The translations under genes and the position numbers were made by a program. The notes under the pieces are model-generated. The model was not told the origin of the DNA. It did not search any database and saw only the letters and a program-made list of their open reading frames with translations. Below, one piece after another: positions 47,921-59,000 of a stretch of 64,000 bases of DNA; within the stretch, counting starts at the first letter, position 1, and each line of letters opens with the position of its first letter. Source of the DNA: Pycnococcus provasolii (Eukaryota; Chlorophyta; Pseudoscourfieldiophyceae; Pseudoscourfieldiales; Pycnococcaceae); contig OW568868.1 in assembly GCA_938743325.2 (NCBI GenBank), positions 62,001-126,000 on the forward strand. Direction: 5' to 3'.

Positions 47921-50155
47921 ATGGAGCCTCGACGCTTGCTGACGTTTGCGCAAACGGAGCACATCTGGGACTACATAGCTGCCACCGCCGCCGTGAAACA
48001 TGAGCATCATCAACACGACGCAAGCAGCAGGGGAAAAAAGGACATTGATGATTACTACGCCGACGCGGCGACAGGCTCGGCGCAGGTCGTTCGACTCGCA
48101 CACACCTCGCCCAAGTACCTGCACACGAACGCGTCGTCGCACAAGTGGGTCCTAGGTGCAATTGCAGAACTCACTGACAACGCAATCGATGAGGCGAAGA
48201 AACCTCAAGGCGCGTCGTTCGTCTCCGTTTCGCTCGACAATGATGTGCTCTCCATCACCGACGATGGTCTCGGCATGACGCCTCAGACGTGCCACTCCGC
48301 AGTCTCGTTCGGATACTCCTCCAAGCCAGGCGGCGGATCGATCGGGCGATATGGCAACGGGCTCAAATCTGCAACAATGAGAATTGGACGCGACGCCATC
48401 GTCATCACAGTCACGCAAGATCAAGGACGTGTGCTCTGTACCGCTGCCATGATTAGCATGACGTATCACGTCGACAACAATCTGACGGAACTACGCGTCC
48501 CGCTCAAGACGTGGGAGCGCACTAACTACGATGGCAAACGAGGCGCTTACAAGAGGCTCTTTCAAGTACCTCACATTGAGCTGGAAGCGATTCTGAAATA
48601 CTCGCCGTACGCCTGCGAGGAGGATCTTTTGAAGCAGTTCGAGCGCATCGCCAAGGAGAAGAAGGGTGTTGCACGCACGGTCGGCACGGGCACGAAAGTC
48701 ATCGTCCACAATTTGTACAGAGACGAATCGGGAGATGCCACCACCAGGTCCGAACTGCTTGCGACGGAGGAGGAGACATCCGACATCATCATCGCATCTG
48801 AGGTGGAGCGACACAAGCAGTTGCACAAGTGGGAACAAATGCTCTCTTCTCTTCGACCGTCACCCGCCACGCACGCGAAGGCGGTGGGCGCGGGAGCGTG
48901 CCCACATCTTGCAGCATTGAAGAGCGGAAAGAATAAGGTGGATTTGCTCCTCGAGCGCGCACAGGCACACAAGTACAGCCTCCGAGCGTACTTGGCGATT
49001 CTATATTGCCAGTTGCCGACGACGTTTCAGATGAAGGTGCAACACAAAGTGCTCTCGGCTGTTGATGTCATCGAACAGTTCGGGAAAATGCAGGCTCAGT
49101 ACGACTACAAGCCGCGAGCAACAACAACAGCAGGTGGTAATGGTGCCACGTCGACACAACAGCTTACGCTTGCGTTCAATGCCGCGATGCCATTCAGCAA
49201 TCTGCACGGCATTTGTATGTACATCCGTGGGCGGCTCATCGTTCCGTTCTGCGAAGTCTATCACTCGAACTGGAGTCGGGGACGCGGTGTGATCGGCGTG
49301 ATCGACGTGGAAAATATCGTCGATCCAGACCATTGCAAGCAAGGCTTGCACGCTTCGGAAGAACGTACAAGGCTCATGAATACCCTGCAGCGCCGCGTGC
49401 TCGAGTTCTTCAAGGCTCGCGGTTCTCGCGTCGGCTTCAAGGCTGAAGCGCTCGTCGGAAAGCGGAAGGCGCCGCCAGCTAAGCGAAGGAAGAAGGCGAC
49501 AGTCTGGAAGGAAGAAGGTGACTTTGTGGTGGAGAAGTCGGAGGACGAAACGACGACGACGGACGACGACGACGACGAAAATGTCTCGATATCATCAGAA
49601 GATGACGATGAAGACGAGAATTACGAAGATTGGAATGCCCGTCTCAAAACAACACGACGAAGCCGAGGCATGTTGCAAGAGAAGCAGCAGCAACATCAAA
49701 CCGTCGTGGCGTCACTAGCACAAGCTCAAGCACAAGCACAAACCGCAGCTGGTGCTGGTGCCGCCGCCGCGCCTGGTGGTGCTGCTGTGTTCGTTTCCCC
49801 AAGAAGTGCACACTTATCGTCGCAGATGCAGGATGACGATTTGATGACGTTGGCGCTCATGCCAACCATGAACAACAAACTCGTTTCGTCGAAAAACGTC
49901 AGCACTGCACTCGTCGTCAAGAGCCTCGAGCAAAAAGTGGAAGAACTGCAATCTCAGCTGGATGAGAAAGATGCGACAATTCAGGAGAAAGAAGAGACGA
50001 TTAGCGTTCTGCTCAAGGAGCTTACAGCGACGAGAAACAAGCACACAGCACCTCCAACTCAGCAGCAGGAAGTCGCAGAGGCGGCGGCGGCGTCCACCGC
50101 GCACACACAACAACAAGCACTTGTTGACCTCACCGCCGATGACATGTTGTTGTGA
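47921..50155 (+). CDS. MORC: MORC-family GHKL ATPase
   Basis: 744 residues. The GHKL ATP site is intact: AIAELTDNAIDEAKK (about 80-94, with the Asn that binds Mg-ATP), TDDGLGM (113-119) and SIGRYGNGLKSATMR (140-154). This combination is typical of MORC proteins rather than Hsp90 or MutL. The S5-like second part follows, then a basic nuclear-type stretch (GKRKAPPAKRRKK), acidic runs, and a C-terminal coiled coil (about 665-705). Plant and animal MORCs compact chromatin and silence transposons. No CW zinc finger was seen, as in plant MORCs. It is co-directional with the AlkB gene 124 bases downstream. Confidence 0.92.
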   Translation: MEPRRLLTFAQTEHIWDYIAATAAVKHEHHQHDASSRGKKDIDDYYADAATGSAQVVRLAHTSPKYLHTNASSHKWVLGAIAELTDNAIDEAKKPQGASFVSVSLDNDVLSITDDGLGMTPQTCHSAVSFGYSSKPGGGSIGRYGNGLKSATMRIGRDAIVITVTQDQGRVLCTAAMISMTYHVDNNLTELRVPLKTWERTNYDGKRGAYKRLFQVPHIELEAILKYSPYACEEDLLKQFERIAKEKKGVARTVGTGTKVIVHNLYRDESGDATTRSELLATEEETSDIIIASEVERHKQLHKWEQMLSSLRPSPATHAKAVGAGACPHLAALKSGKNKVDLLLERAQAHKYSLRAYLAILYCQLPTTFQMKVQHKVLSAVDVIEQFGKMQAQYDYKPRATTTAGGNGATSTQQLTLAFNAAMPFSNLHGICMYIRGRLIVPFCEVYHSNWSRGRGVIGVIDVENIVDPDHCKQGLHASEERTRLMNTLQRRVLEFFKARGSRVGFKAEALVGKRKAPPAKRRKKATVWKEEGDFVVEKSEDETTTTDDDDDENVSISSEDDDEDENYEDWNARLKTTRRSRGMLQEKQQQHQTVVASLAQAQAQAQTAAGAGAAAAPGGAAVFVSPRSAHLSSQMQDDDLMTLALMPTMNNKLVSSKNVSTALVVKSLEQKVEELQSQLDEKDATIQEKEETISVLLKELTATRNKHTAPPTQQQEVAEAAAASTAHTQQQALVDLTADDMLL

Positions 50156-50279
50156 CGCACAGTTGTGTGTGACATGTCAAGTGAAAATGAAAAATTGTCA
50201 CCAAACCAATTTCGAGGTTTCACTTTTTTCCGCCCCCCTCCCTTTTTTTCAATCTCCGCCATAAATAGTTTACGACACG

Positions 50280-51203
50280 ATGATGCCGCTAGCAAGTCAT
50301 CGTATGTCGTGTCGCGGATATCATCTATGTGGTGGACGATATGCAGGCATACGACGATGCATACGTCGTGGTGCAGCCTCAGGTTCCTCGTCGTCATCTT
50401 CGGCGGCGGCAGCGGCGCGAGAAGAGTCCTCAGAGGAGGAGGACGCTGCTTTGAAACACGCCGCGCGTCTGCGCCTGCGCCGCAAACTCGACCGGCGAGG
50501 CTTGCTCCGACCGCCGACCGAAAACGCAAGCAGATACACGCTCGCGAAAGGCGCGTGGTACGACTACGAAGCGAACTACATGAACGACGGCGAGGCGCGA
50601 CACCTCATGGACCTCCTGCTGGAAAACGAACCGTGGACGCAAGTCGTCTGCAAGGCCTACGACCCATTGCGCGATACACTGAAAGATGTGCCACAGCCGC
50701 GACTCACGAGCCATATGGGACACATCGCGTATCGGTACAGCGGACAAACTCTCGAACCTCGCGTGCCTACCGGTGAGGACGATGTCAGCGCAAACGCACT
50801 GGCGGCGCTCGTGGCGCGCGTCAACGACCACCTCGACCTTAGCGAGGATGAGCGATTTAACCACGTCGTTCTCAACTACTACAGAGACGGAAAAGATTCC
50901 ATCGGTTGGCACGCAGACGCAGAACCTCAGCTCGGACGGTGTCCTCTCATCGCCGCACTCTCGTTAGGAACGCCGCGCAGCTTTCACATCAAACGCAAAG
51001 GCTCGCGAAATCGACGTGCCACTCGGCACGTTGTCTTAACAGATGGATCGCTTTTGGTTATGGGCGGAACTTTTCAGCACACCTATTTGCACAGCGTTCC
51101 TCCGGAGAAGACGGACATGACCACGCGTGACAGCAGGCGCATCAACGTCACGTTCCGCCGTCTCGTGTGCGAGCCACCACCTGCAACGAAAACGACGATG
51201 TAA
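50280..51203 (+). CDS. AlkB-family Fe(II)/2-oxoglutarate dioxygenase
   Basis: 307 residues. The catalytic core lies in the second half: FNHVVLNYYRDGKDSIGWHAD (His211, Asp213 of the HxD), LIAALSLGTPRSF, LLVMGGTFQHTYLHSVP (distal His271) and RRINVTFR (2-oxoglutarate-binding Arg residues). This matches the ALKBH2/ALKBH3 type, which removes alkyl lesions such as 1-methyladenine from DNA or RNA. The N-terminal 90 residues are basic and Ser/Ala-rich, perhaps organellar or nuclear targeting. The stop is 33 bases from the stop of the convergent next gene. Confidence 0.9.
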   Translation: MMPLASHRMSCRGYHLCGGRYAGIRRCIRRGAASGSSSSSSAAAAAREESSEEEDAALKHAARLRLRRKLDRRGLLRPPTENASRYTLAKGAWYDYEANYMNDGEARHLMDLLLENEPWTQVVCKAYDPLRDTLKDVPQPRLTSHMGHIAYRYSGQTLEPRVPTGEDDVSANALAALVARVNDHLDLSEDERFNHVVLNYYRDGKDSIGWHADAEPQLGRCPLIAALSLGTPRSFHIKRKGSRNRRATRHVVLTDGSLLVMGGTFQHTYLHSVPPEKTDMTTRDSRRINVTFRRLVCEPPPATKTTM

Positions 51204-51236
51204 CATTTGTACTCTTAATTAAATTTGAGCTTTTGA

Positions 51237-52949
51237 CTAGCGAAACTTTTGACTCGCCCTGTTGCTGTTGTTGTTGTTGTTGTTGTTGCGTGCTGTTGCG
51301 ACGTTTACTGTTCGCCGCCCCCTTTGATCGACGTCGTCCACCGCCCACGCACTCAAGCGTCGAATCAAAGCGCTTCCAAACGGCCCGTCACGATCCTCGG
51401 CGCCGTTTTTGTGATGCAACACGCCTTCTCTTGACGACGATGATGGCTCCGCATGCGCAGAATGTAACAACTTCTCCGTCTCCGCATGCTGCACCAAGCG
51501 GTCCACCGGAGGTAAGCTCAGCTTGTCCTCCTCCTCGTCCGCTGCCGCCGCAGACGCCGTCGTCGACTTTTCCTCCACATCTGTCACCATCGAAGCAAGC
51601 GCCTCGATGCGCTGCTCCGTCTCCTCGACGCGCTTGTTGAGCACGTCAATGAGCTCCTCGCGACTATCAATGTCCTTTTGAAATTCCACGCCTCGAATCA
51701 TCAGGTTACGGACTTGCGTGCTTAGTCTTTGGCGCTCATTGTCCATCTGTGCGGTGCGTGCGCGTTCCATTTCGAGTTCATTGGCAAGGTCGCGCGCGTG
51801 TAATTGCTCTCGACGTGAGACGTGCGGGCCAAATGTTGACTTCGCGTTTGGCTTCATAGCTCCCGACCGGCGCAGATTCGCCACTTCCTCGCGAAGAGCC
51901 TGCTTGCGTAGTGCAGCCACCGTCGGGACGCTTGTGTCAGACGGCGACTCGGCAGACACCGGCTGCCGCAATTTGTAGTCAGGCGGAGGTTTGCCGAACC
52001 AGCTTGGCCACCTCCCTTCGTACTCTTCGTCGCCACGGCGCGGCCGTCTCACCGCGGTGCCGTCTCTCAGCACACCTTGCATTTCATCGGATGAGGATGC
52101 AAATTTTCTCCGAGCCGTAGCCTCATAAGCCTTCCGTCGCGACCACAGCGGCGTGACGGTTGTTGGCCTGCCGCTTCGTCGATTCCATTGTCGCAGGAAC
52201 TCCGGTATGGGTGGTGGTCGTGCGTTGAGCAGCATCTGCACGAGCTTGTCGAGGATGGATGGAGGTGGCAGCGAAGCGGCCGTTGCGGCGGCGTTTGGCA
52301 GCCATGCAGATAGAGCTCCGGCGACGGCGCCTCCCGCTGCACACCACATGAAAAGCGGCAAGCTCGGCGTCAGAGCGTTCCACTGTCCACCGTTGGCACC
52401 GTGCACCGCCGTCGTGGGCATGAGTGCTGTGGGCGTCGGCGAGGCGGCGATGGCTGACCGCGTCGTGGGTGCCTGCGGCGACATGCCCGCGCGGTCAGCC
52501 CACTTCGCGCCACGTTCCACAGCAGCGTCTCCTCCCCAGTTGCCGTATCTGTCCGCACGTTCCCAGAACGAGGCATCTTCGAGGCTTGCACTCCACGCGT
52601 CAAACTGCGCGCGTTCGTCGTCGCCGAGCGCGACACTGTGTGCCTCGTGCGTCGACGTCCACCCGCTCCAGCTGACGGTGTCGGTATTTTCGATGGGAAT
52701 GAGGCTTTGGCTTGTTTTGAGTTCGTGTGCAGTCAGGAGTATGACTTTAGGCGGTTGCTGTTGTGACTCCGCGGTTGTTGGTGGCATCGCGTTTGTTCGA
52801 GCAGCGTACGCGCCTCTTCTTTTGGCGGCGGCGGCGGCGGCGTGGAGGTGGTGGTGGTGGTGGTGGTGGTGGTGAGACGGTGTGATTTCGTTGGCTCGGT
52901 TCGGCGAACTCGCAGACGTCGCCGTGGGTGACAGAGTTGGCGTCATCAT
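51237..52949 (-). CDS. unrecognised coiled-coil protein with one hydrophobic segment
   Basis: 570 residues from the ATG at 52949; the frame upstream opens only with a TTG. The N-terminus is low complexity (poly-His, poly-Ala). In the middle is a Trp-rich segment and one hydrophobic stretch (LPLFMWCAAGGAVAGALSAW) that may be a membrane span. A coiled coil follows (roughly residues 390-470, e.g. ELEMERARTAQMDNERQRLS), then an Asn run before the stop. It may be a structural or organelle-surface protein; no family was recognised. Confidence 0.65.
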   Translation of the reverse strand: MMTPTLSPTATSASSPNRANEITPSHHHHHHHHHLHAAAAAAKRRGAYAARTNAMPPTTAESQQQPPKVILLTAHELKTSQSLIPIENTDTVSWSGWTSTHEAHSVALGDDERAQFDAWSASLEDASFWERADRYGNWGGDAAVERGAKWADRAGMSPQAPTTRSAIAASPTPTALMPTTAVHGANGGQWNALTPSLPLFMWCAAGGAVAGALSAWLPNAAATAASLPPPSILDKLVQMLLNARPPPIPEFLRQWNRRSGRPTTVTPLWSRRKAYEATARRKFASSSDEMQGVLRDGTAVRRPRRGDEEYEGRWPSWFGKPPPDYKLRQPVSAESPSDTSVPTVAALRKQALREEVANLRRSGAMKPNAKSTFGPHVSRREQLHARDLANELEMERARTAQMDNERQRLSTQVRNLMIRGVEFQKDIDSREELIDVLNKRVEETEQRIEALASMVTDVEEKSTTASAAAADEEEDKLSLPPVDRLVQHAETEKLLHSAHAEPSSSSREGVLHHKNGAEDRDGPFGSALIRRLSAWAVDDVDQRGRRTVNVATARNNNNNNNSNRASQKFR

Positions 52950-53963
52950 CACGATACAGCCAGCAGTTCCCTTAAGAGTCGAATGGAAAAGGCAAGGTGT
53001 TGTTGTTTCGCAGCAATGCAGGTTTTCGTTTCGTTTCAAATAAAAGTGCTAGAAACACTAATAACGTCGCCAACCTTAAGAGCCCCAGGTAAGCTTAAGA
53101 GGTAAGAAACCGGCGAGAAAACAACACGGCAAGAAGACCGCTTGTTGTCCAAAGCAACGCAACAAACTAACCTAGAAGTTAAGAGAAACGTTTAAACTCA
53201 CAGACACGACACGACACGACACGAGTGATGGTAACACACACCGAGTTGAGTTGATGACGGCGTGATTGGTGGAATTGATGGCTGCCAGGTGGGGGGTGTC
53301 GTCGACGATAGACTATCGTAAATTGTCGAAACGAAACGAAACGATGGAAGGGGCCGGCCACCTAATAAAGGTAGGTGGGCCGGACTTCTTTATCGGAAAA
53401 GCCTTCACGGACGAGAAAAGAACAGCCGGCCGGACGAGAAATGAACAGCCGGACGGATGCCGATTGCCGGACGGGTAAAAACGAGTTGTTGTTCATCACC
53501 TTACAGTACACCTTACACCTTCACCTTTTATCGGACAACTTTTCGCCGGACGACACGCCATAAATACCTTTTTAGAGTAATTGGGCCGCAGAACTACCCA
53601 GTACAATCCGATCGACCTCCACCTCCACCTCGCGATGCATCGACTAATCTCGCGAGCAAATGCATCGACCTCGCCTTTTTAAGAACTAGTTAGTCTATCG
53701 ACTCCAAGCGACGCTCTACAGTATTATCATTCTATTCGGAAACGGAACGAACGAACGAACTCGGAGGAACTCATTGTAGTGGTAAATTTTAGCATCAGCA
53801 TTAGCGTTAGGGTTTTCAGTTAGGGGTTCAGATTCGAGTTCGGGTTCGGGTTTTTAATTAAAAATCCTCGCTGGCACCTCTGGAGTTTTCTCCTCCTGTC
53901 CCTTTCTCTTTCAGCCTCTCTTCATCTTCAGATATCATCTTCGTCTTCGTCTTCGTCTTCGCC
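52950..53963. other. 1-kb spacer without recognised gene, exact telo-box at 53808
   Basis: Holds ACACG/CACGA and GAACGAAC microsatellite words, repeated GCCGGACG words (53430-53475), and a TTAGGGTTT at 53808-53816 followed by degenerate TTCGGGTT words. A (TCTTCG)n tract ends just before the next ATG. No protein-like frame was seen. Confidence 0.5.
53808..53816. promoter_or_regulatory. telo-box
   Basis: TTAGGGTTT, the exact plant telo-box in reverse orientation, about 150 bases upstream of the thylakoid-lumen gene. Confidence 0.45.
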
Positions 53964-54620
53964 ATGGTGACGACGACTTTGACGCCGACGATGGCCGTGC
54001 AGGTCAAGACGCATTTAGGAAGAAGGACCTGCCTTGGCCCTCCTCACAAGAAGAATTCGTTTTCTTTTTCTACGCGTACCTTTACCTCTACGATGAGTCG
54101 TTCTTCTCTCCTACCGGTAAAGGCGTCAAAGCTTCGTCAAGCACAGTCATGTTCACGTTCATCATCATCGTCATCTTTCCCTTTCCCTTCTCAGCATGTG
54201 GTGGCAGCTTCCCTCGTCCCTGGGTGTTTTCTTACTTGTATCTTGACATTCGGGTCACCATCACTCGCACTCGCAGCTGCTCCTGCTGCAAACAGCAATG
54301 TGCCTGGTACCTACTTGGACCCTTCCCATCCGGGATGCACGAGAACCATCGACAGCACAACCGGGCGAATCACTGGGAAAGATTTACTCACACCGGACGG
54401 TCTCATCGGACCGCCAGGAACGGCGTGCGAAGGTCGGAAACAAAGCGAACTACGCGAGTGGAGCGTCGACGGACAACTCGTGGGTCAGGACACAATCCTG
54501 ATTGACTTTGACGCCGTAGACGCCGTCAAGAGTGGAAAGAGAACGAAAGGCGTGTGCCTCGCCGTACCTGACTGTGAAGAACTCAAGCTCCCGAACGGCG
54601 TGTGGACGAAAGTCAAGTGA
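53964..54620 (+). CDS. thylakoid-lumen protein of unknown function
   Basis: 218 residues. The N-terminus is bipartite: a Ser/Arg/Lys-rich plastid transit region, then a hydrophobic thylakoid signal (SLVPGCFLTCILTFGSP) ending SLALAAA, a good lumenal peptidase site. The mature part begins GTYLDPSHPGCTRTID and includes GPPGTACEG, then a strand-rich region ending LPNGVWTKVK. The DP-HPGC start and the DGN/NG-W-K end are shared by a family of small plastid proteins in plants and algae of unknown biochemical role. Family assignment is from memory of this pattern. Confidence 0.75.
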   Translation: MVTTTLTPTMAVQVKTHLGRRTCLGPPHKKNSFSFSTRTFTSTMSRSSLLPVKASKLRQAQSCSRSSSSSSFPFPSQHVVAASLVPGCFLTCILTFGSPSLALAAAPAANSNVPGTYLDPSHPGCTRTIDSTTGRITGKDLLTPDGLIGPPGTACEGRKQSELREWSVDGQLVGQDTILIDFDAVDAVKSGKRTKGVCLAVPDCEELKLPNGVWTKVK

Positions 54621-54687
54621 TTCAACGGTGTGTTTCTTTAGGAAAAAAAAAAAACTTCGCTATATACCTTTACAAGCCTTAGAGGTC

Positions 54688-55149
54688 CTAGAGGTGTGTT
54701 GGGTACACAGGATCGTTGCCAGCGTACATTTCGTCCCAGTCCTTCCGCTTGAGTTCGTTGCGGTAGTACGCGCGCCACACGCTGTGTTCGTACGGGATAT
54801 GCGGCAGGTACCCGAACCGCCCTTTCGGACCCTGTGCATCGGCGTGCTTCAGCCACGACGCGGTGTTCCAGTTCATTTTGCCCATCGGCCTGTCCACCCA
54901 CGGCTCCTCGCCCTCGGCAGGCGGCTGCACGACACCCTTCTTGCGCTTCAGGCGGTGCACGTTGCGGTAGAATCGCGCCGCACGGTGGTTCTCGTACGGG
55001 CGCCGCGTGTTGGTCACGGCGGTGATTCCCTTGAGCGCCATGGGCACGGTGAACGCGAGCTGGCAGGCGGCGGTCCAGCACCAGAAGAAGTTGCCTGAGA
55101 AGTGGCCCACCTGCACGGGCCCGTGGTCGGTCACCTCGAGCATGGACAT
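54688..55149 (-). CDS. small unrecognised membrane-associated protein
   Basis: 153 residues. The short N-terminus is followed by one hydrophobic helix (NFFWCWTAACQLAFTVPMAL) and a long basic, Tyr/Trp/His-rich part (RRPYENHRAARFYRN; HIPYEHSVWRAYYRNELKRK). The shape recalls accessory subunits of mitochondrial respiratory complexes, but no family was identified. The ATG at 55149 is followed by a second at 55143. It is convergent with the lumen-protein gene (67 bases between stops). Confidence 0.65.
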   Translation of the reverse strand: MSMLEVTDHGPVQVGHFSGNFFWCWTAACQLAFTVPMALKGITAVTNTRRPYENHRAARFYRNVHRLKRKKGVVQPPAEGEEPWVDRPMGKMNWNTASWLKHADAQGPKGRFGYLPHIPYEHSVWRAYYRNELKRKDWDEMYAGNDPVYPTHL

Positions 55150-55173
55150 GACGACTGAGACAGAGCGGAGGGA

Positions 55174-55650
55174 ATGGGCGGAGGATGGGATGGGCGCGGC
55201 GGCGAAACCCCGGGGGACCCGGGCCCGGGGGGGAGAAAGAAAGCCTTATCCAAACAATCCCCGCCATCAGAATCCGCAGCGGGGGCGGGGGACACTGGGA
55301 AAATCAAAAGCACCTTTTTGGCACTGAGGAGAAAAAGGACTGGGGATCTGTTGTGGTTGGGTTGGGTTGGTTTTGGGTTGGTATGGTCCCTCAAATCGTG
55401 GGGGAGGTTGTTTGGGGATCATCCGCTGCAGCGCAGCACGCGCAGCACGTCGTCGCGTGCACGTCGACGAGCGCGCGAGTGGCGCCACCGCACTATTTCT
55501 CGACGACACGTACGGTGCGACCGCTCCTCTAGCAGGCGGGTGCGGGACTCAGGCATCGAAAGCGAGGCGGAGACGGACGTTTTCCACGCGCGTGTCATCA
55601 ATGCTTGGAGTGAAGACGCTGACGAGGACTTTTTTGAAAATATCTCGTAG
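55174..55650 (+). CDS. doubtful small protein
   Basis: 158 codons. The first 90 residues are Gly/Arg/Trp-rich readings of G-rich DNA and are not convincing. The last 35 (DSGIESEAETDVFHARVINA and an acidic end) look like the C-terminus of a real protein, possibly a 3' exon whose acceptor is one of the CAGs near 55535-55553. Only the tail is worth trusting. Confidence 0.3.
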   Translation: MGGGWDGRGGETPGDPGPGGRKKALSKQSPPSESAAGAGDTGKIKSTFLALRRKRTGDLLWLGWVGFGLVWSLKSWGRLFGDHPLQRSTRSTSSRARRRAREWRHRTISRRHVRCDRSSSRRVRDSGIESEAETDVFHARVINAWSEDADEDFFENIS

Positions 55651-55880
55651 GAGTTTGTGTGTACATTGTTTGTAAATGCATGATTGCAGTCTCAACTCCA
55701 AGACAATTCCCTTTCCCACAAATTGGACTCCTCTAGATACTACTCTAGCGGCAGGTAGACTAGTAAGTGTGACCCTTGAGTCATCGTGTTGATGCACGGT
55801 TGGTGGCGCTGGCGATGACATCAACGAAAACAAGTCAAAATCGGAGCCCTCACTACGCCAACGAAAGCGCCCTGATAGAG

Positions 55881-56029
55881 TGATACAGCCTTCGATATCA
55901 CCTGCGCCATGAACAAAAACGCGAAGTGAATGGCACCGGTGAATGGGCTGAATGGTGAAAGTGAATGATGTGAATGGACGACGTTGGACAAACTAATGTG
56001 CAACTTCATTACTGAATGAGGGATCTCAG
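55881..56029 (-). repeat. dispersed 3'-end repeat, copy 4 (overlaps the DNAAF5 stop codon)
   Basis: Read on the minus strand it starts GAGATCCCTCATTCAGTAA, which encodes RSLIQ and the stop of the DNAAF5 frame. It then runs through the same blocks as copy 1, including ATGGCGCAGGTGAT, before similarity ends. About 149 bases; roughly 90 percent alike by eye with copy 1. Confidence 0.8.
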
Positions 56030-59000
56030 CAAAACGTCGTCGTCCTCGTCGTCCTGATCCTCCTGCTCCTCCTGCTCCTTCTCCCTACCGCCGCCAGCGT
56101 AGGCAATGCGAGAAGAGACGACTCCACGAACGACATCGACGTCCCAAGCTGGTGGCGACGACGATCTCGCCACGCGAGCCATGAGGCGAAGCAAGGCGAA
56201 CTCCGTCAATCGGATCACCGCAAGCGGCGCGGCGTCGAAGTCACCGCCGCTCGACTCGGCCGCCGATAACCAGCCGACGGCAGACTTCCAATCCAACGTC
56301 ACACCGCCATTCACTCGCCTCACAAGGGAATCCGCAAGACGGGCGCTGGCTGCGGCGACGCGGTGGCGATGTGTGCTCCACGAAGCACGACGATCGCCGC
56401 CCGAGATCATACCGCCAGCCACGCTTGCACGCAGCGCAGCGCACGCGGCGGAAGACGCCGACTCGCCAAGCATATCGGACGATGCCGACATCACGCACTG
56501 CCTCACCCGAATCAACGCCTTTCTTGCAATGACGTCGTCCACCAGTTCTGCCGTGCTAGTCGTCGTAGACGCCTCGAATAACGCAGCGAGTCGATCGAGA
56601 AGCACCGACGTCGTCAGCAGCGTAGCTTCCACGGCTTCCAGGACGTCGGTAGTGTCGCAAGCGTGCTCGGGCCTGTTTTATGTAGTGTGTTAGGTTGTTA
56701 AGTGAGTGCTGTTTGTGAGGTCCATCGCCACCACCACCACCAGCACGGCCCACCACTCCACCACCTTTCCGCCACAACCAGCCCACACCCACCACACACC
56801 ACCTTACCTCCACCATCCCCGCCACCATCTCTCCTCCACCATGGCACCATCCCCGCCACCACCACCACCACCACTGTAGAGGCAGACTTACATCTCCAGG
56901 CATCCGCTCGTCTCATCGCGCCAGCCGTCGAGGCACTGCGATAGCACGAGGGCGAGTCTTGCGGGCTGTGCCGCACATAACGGGTTCGACGCGTCGCGGC
57001 CAAGCAGTGTGAGCAGTTCAGGACGAATTGCGGCGAATAGCCTCCGAGCCTTCTCGCCGGGTGCTGATGTTGTTGTATCGTCGTGCACAACAGCCGACGC
57101 CGCGGAACGCTCGTCGCACCATGGAACGCATGGTCTTGCGTCCAAGTCCCACACCTCTCCCTCCTGCGGAAGGTGCAAGTAGGCGAAGCCGAGAGCGTCC
57201 AAGCACATCTCCGCTTTCGCCTCGAGCGCCTCATCCGTCGTAGCAAGCCCCGCACCACCACCAGTGGCACTTCCAACCTGCCGCGTCGTGCTTCCATTCG
57301 CCGATGCACCACACCACAGCGCGACGCGTGCCGCACGTGCGAGCAAAGAGCGCGCCTCCGCGAGCGATGAGCACGCGCAAACGTGACGACTTGCGGCAAG
57401 CGCAAGGGTCAGTATGCTATCTCGCGTCGACTGGCTCTCGGCGGCAAACAGTCCCGCGTCGTCGAAAAGAGTTTGCACCTGCCCTGTTACGAGATTTGCT
57501 GCGCGAGACGGTGGCGTGCCTCGCAGGAGATGCGCGTAGCTCGTCAGCGTGCCCAAAAATACAGCCGGCGCATCCGTGACAGCGAAATCGGCGTCGAGGC
57601 GAGGAGAAAGAAGGTCGTGCCACATGCTTGGGGTTGCGAAATATCCCACGTACGCCAAACACCGCGCCACGCCGTCCGCCACCTCGGGATCCCGGGCGAC
57701 GCGGGACACGGGCGGGAGCACGTTGTGCAGCTCCTTCTCGCACCTCGCCTCCGAGCACAGGATGGAAACCTCGAGCAGCCTCGTTGCTCGGATGCGCAGC
57801 GTGCCAAGCTTCTCCCAGCACTTTTCAATCTCGCCCACCATCGCATATAGGTAGCGCGTGAAGTTGCCAAACACAATCAGCCGCGTTCCAAGACCCGGGC
57901 GTGTCGTGATGGGGTGTGGCAGTGCGATACGTTCCGGCGTGCCCACCACGCCGTAAGCCTCGTCCTCCGTGCCCACATCTTCGCCGTAGTAGTGGAAGAT
58001 ATCCTTTAAGTCATCCTTCTTTTCCTTTTCGTACTGCGCACCAAGCCTCTCTAGCGTTGCGAGCGCGAAGTCCGACGCCGCGGCAGACTCGTCGTTGAGC
58101 GCGGAGAGCACGTATGGCATGAGCCGCGCCTCGTGGTCGAGACGCTCGTGCATATCGAGCATCCAGTACGCAATCGTGTGGAGCATCTCGAGGCGCACGT
58201 GCGGCGAGTCGTCGTGGCTCAGCGAACCGATGTAGTTGCGCTTGAGGTACTCTCCGTAGAAAGCCTTGATCGGGACCGTGTTCGGGTCCTGGAATGCGAC
58301 AATCTCGAGGATCTTCTCGTGGCCGCCGGTGTCGCCGAGCAGTGACTTCAGGCACTTGATGGCGCAAGCGCGCACGCGGTGCCGCCGATGGCCGAGCATG
58401 GGGAAGAACCAGTTTGCCATACCGTTTTCTCTTCCGTCCTCGCCCTTGACCACCTGTGTGAGGCGGTACCGCATCAGCGCAACAAGCGACTCGCAGCATG
58501 CACAGGTTGCCTCGAGCACGGAGTGGTACGCGTCGACGCTGCACTCGCGAAGCACGATGCAGATGTCCTCCGCGTATGGCCGCACGAGATCAGGACCGAT
58601 TTCCTTTCCCGCGTCGACGATAGCTTGTAAGAGCTTAATCAGGCGCAGTCGCACTTCTTCGCTCGGCTCGGTGGGATCGCCGCGTTCTGTGCGATTCGTT
58701 CTCTCGACGAGCGCCGGTAGGAGGTATGGCATGATGTCGATCGCGGCACCGACGTGTGCGCTTAATAAGCCTTGGAGGGTGCATACAGCCGCCTCGCGCA
58801 CAGGCTCGCTCGTGTCTTCGAGGCTCTTTATGAGAGGTTTCCCTAGAAGGTCGTTGCAGGCTTCCGCGATGATTGCGGGGTCCGTGGGCCGTCCCGGTCC
58901 CAACATGGCTGCGTTGATGCGCCTTAAGGCTGCCTTTCGACTTGCAAATCCCGGTTCAGTTAGTGCGTTGACGTCGCGCACGAGAGCCATTTCTAATGCG

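Noticed and set aside
55821-56009. 62-codon minus-strand frame starting in the repeat
   Set aside because: It has no recognisable protein; noted only because its MAQVISK part recurs in repeat copy 1.
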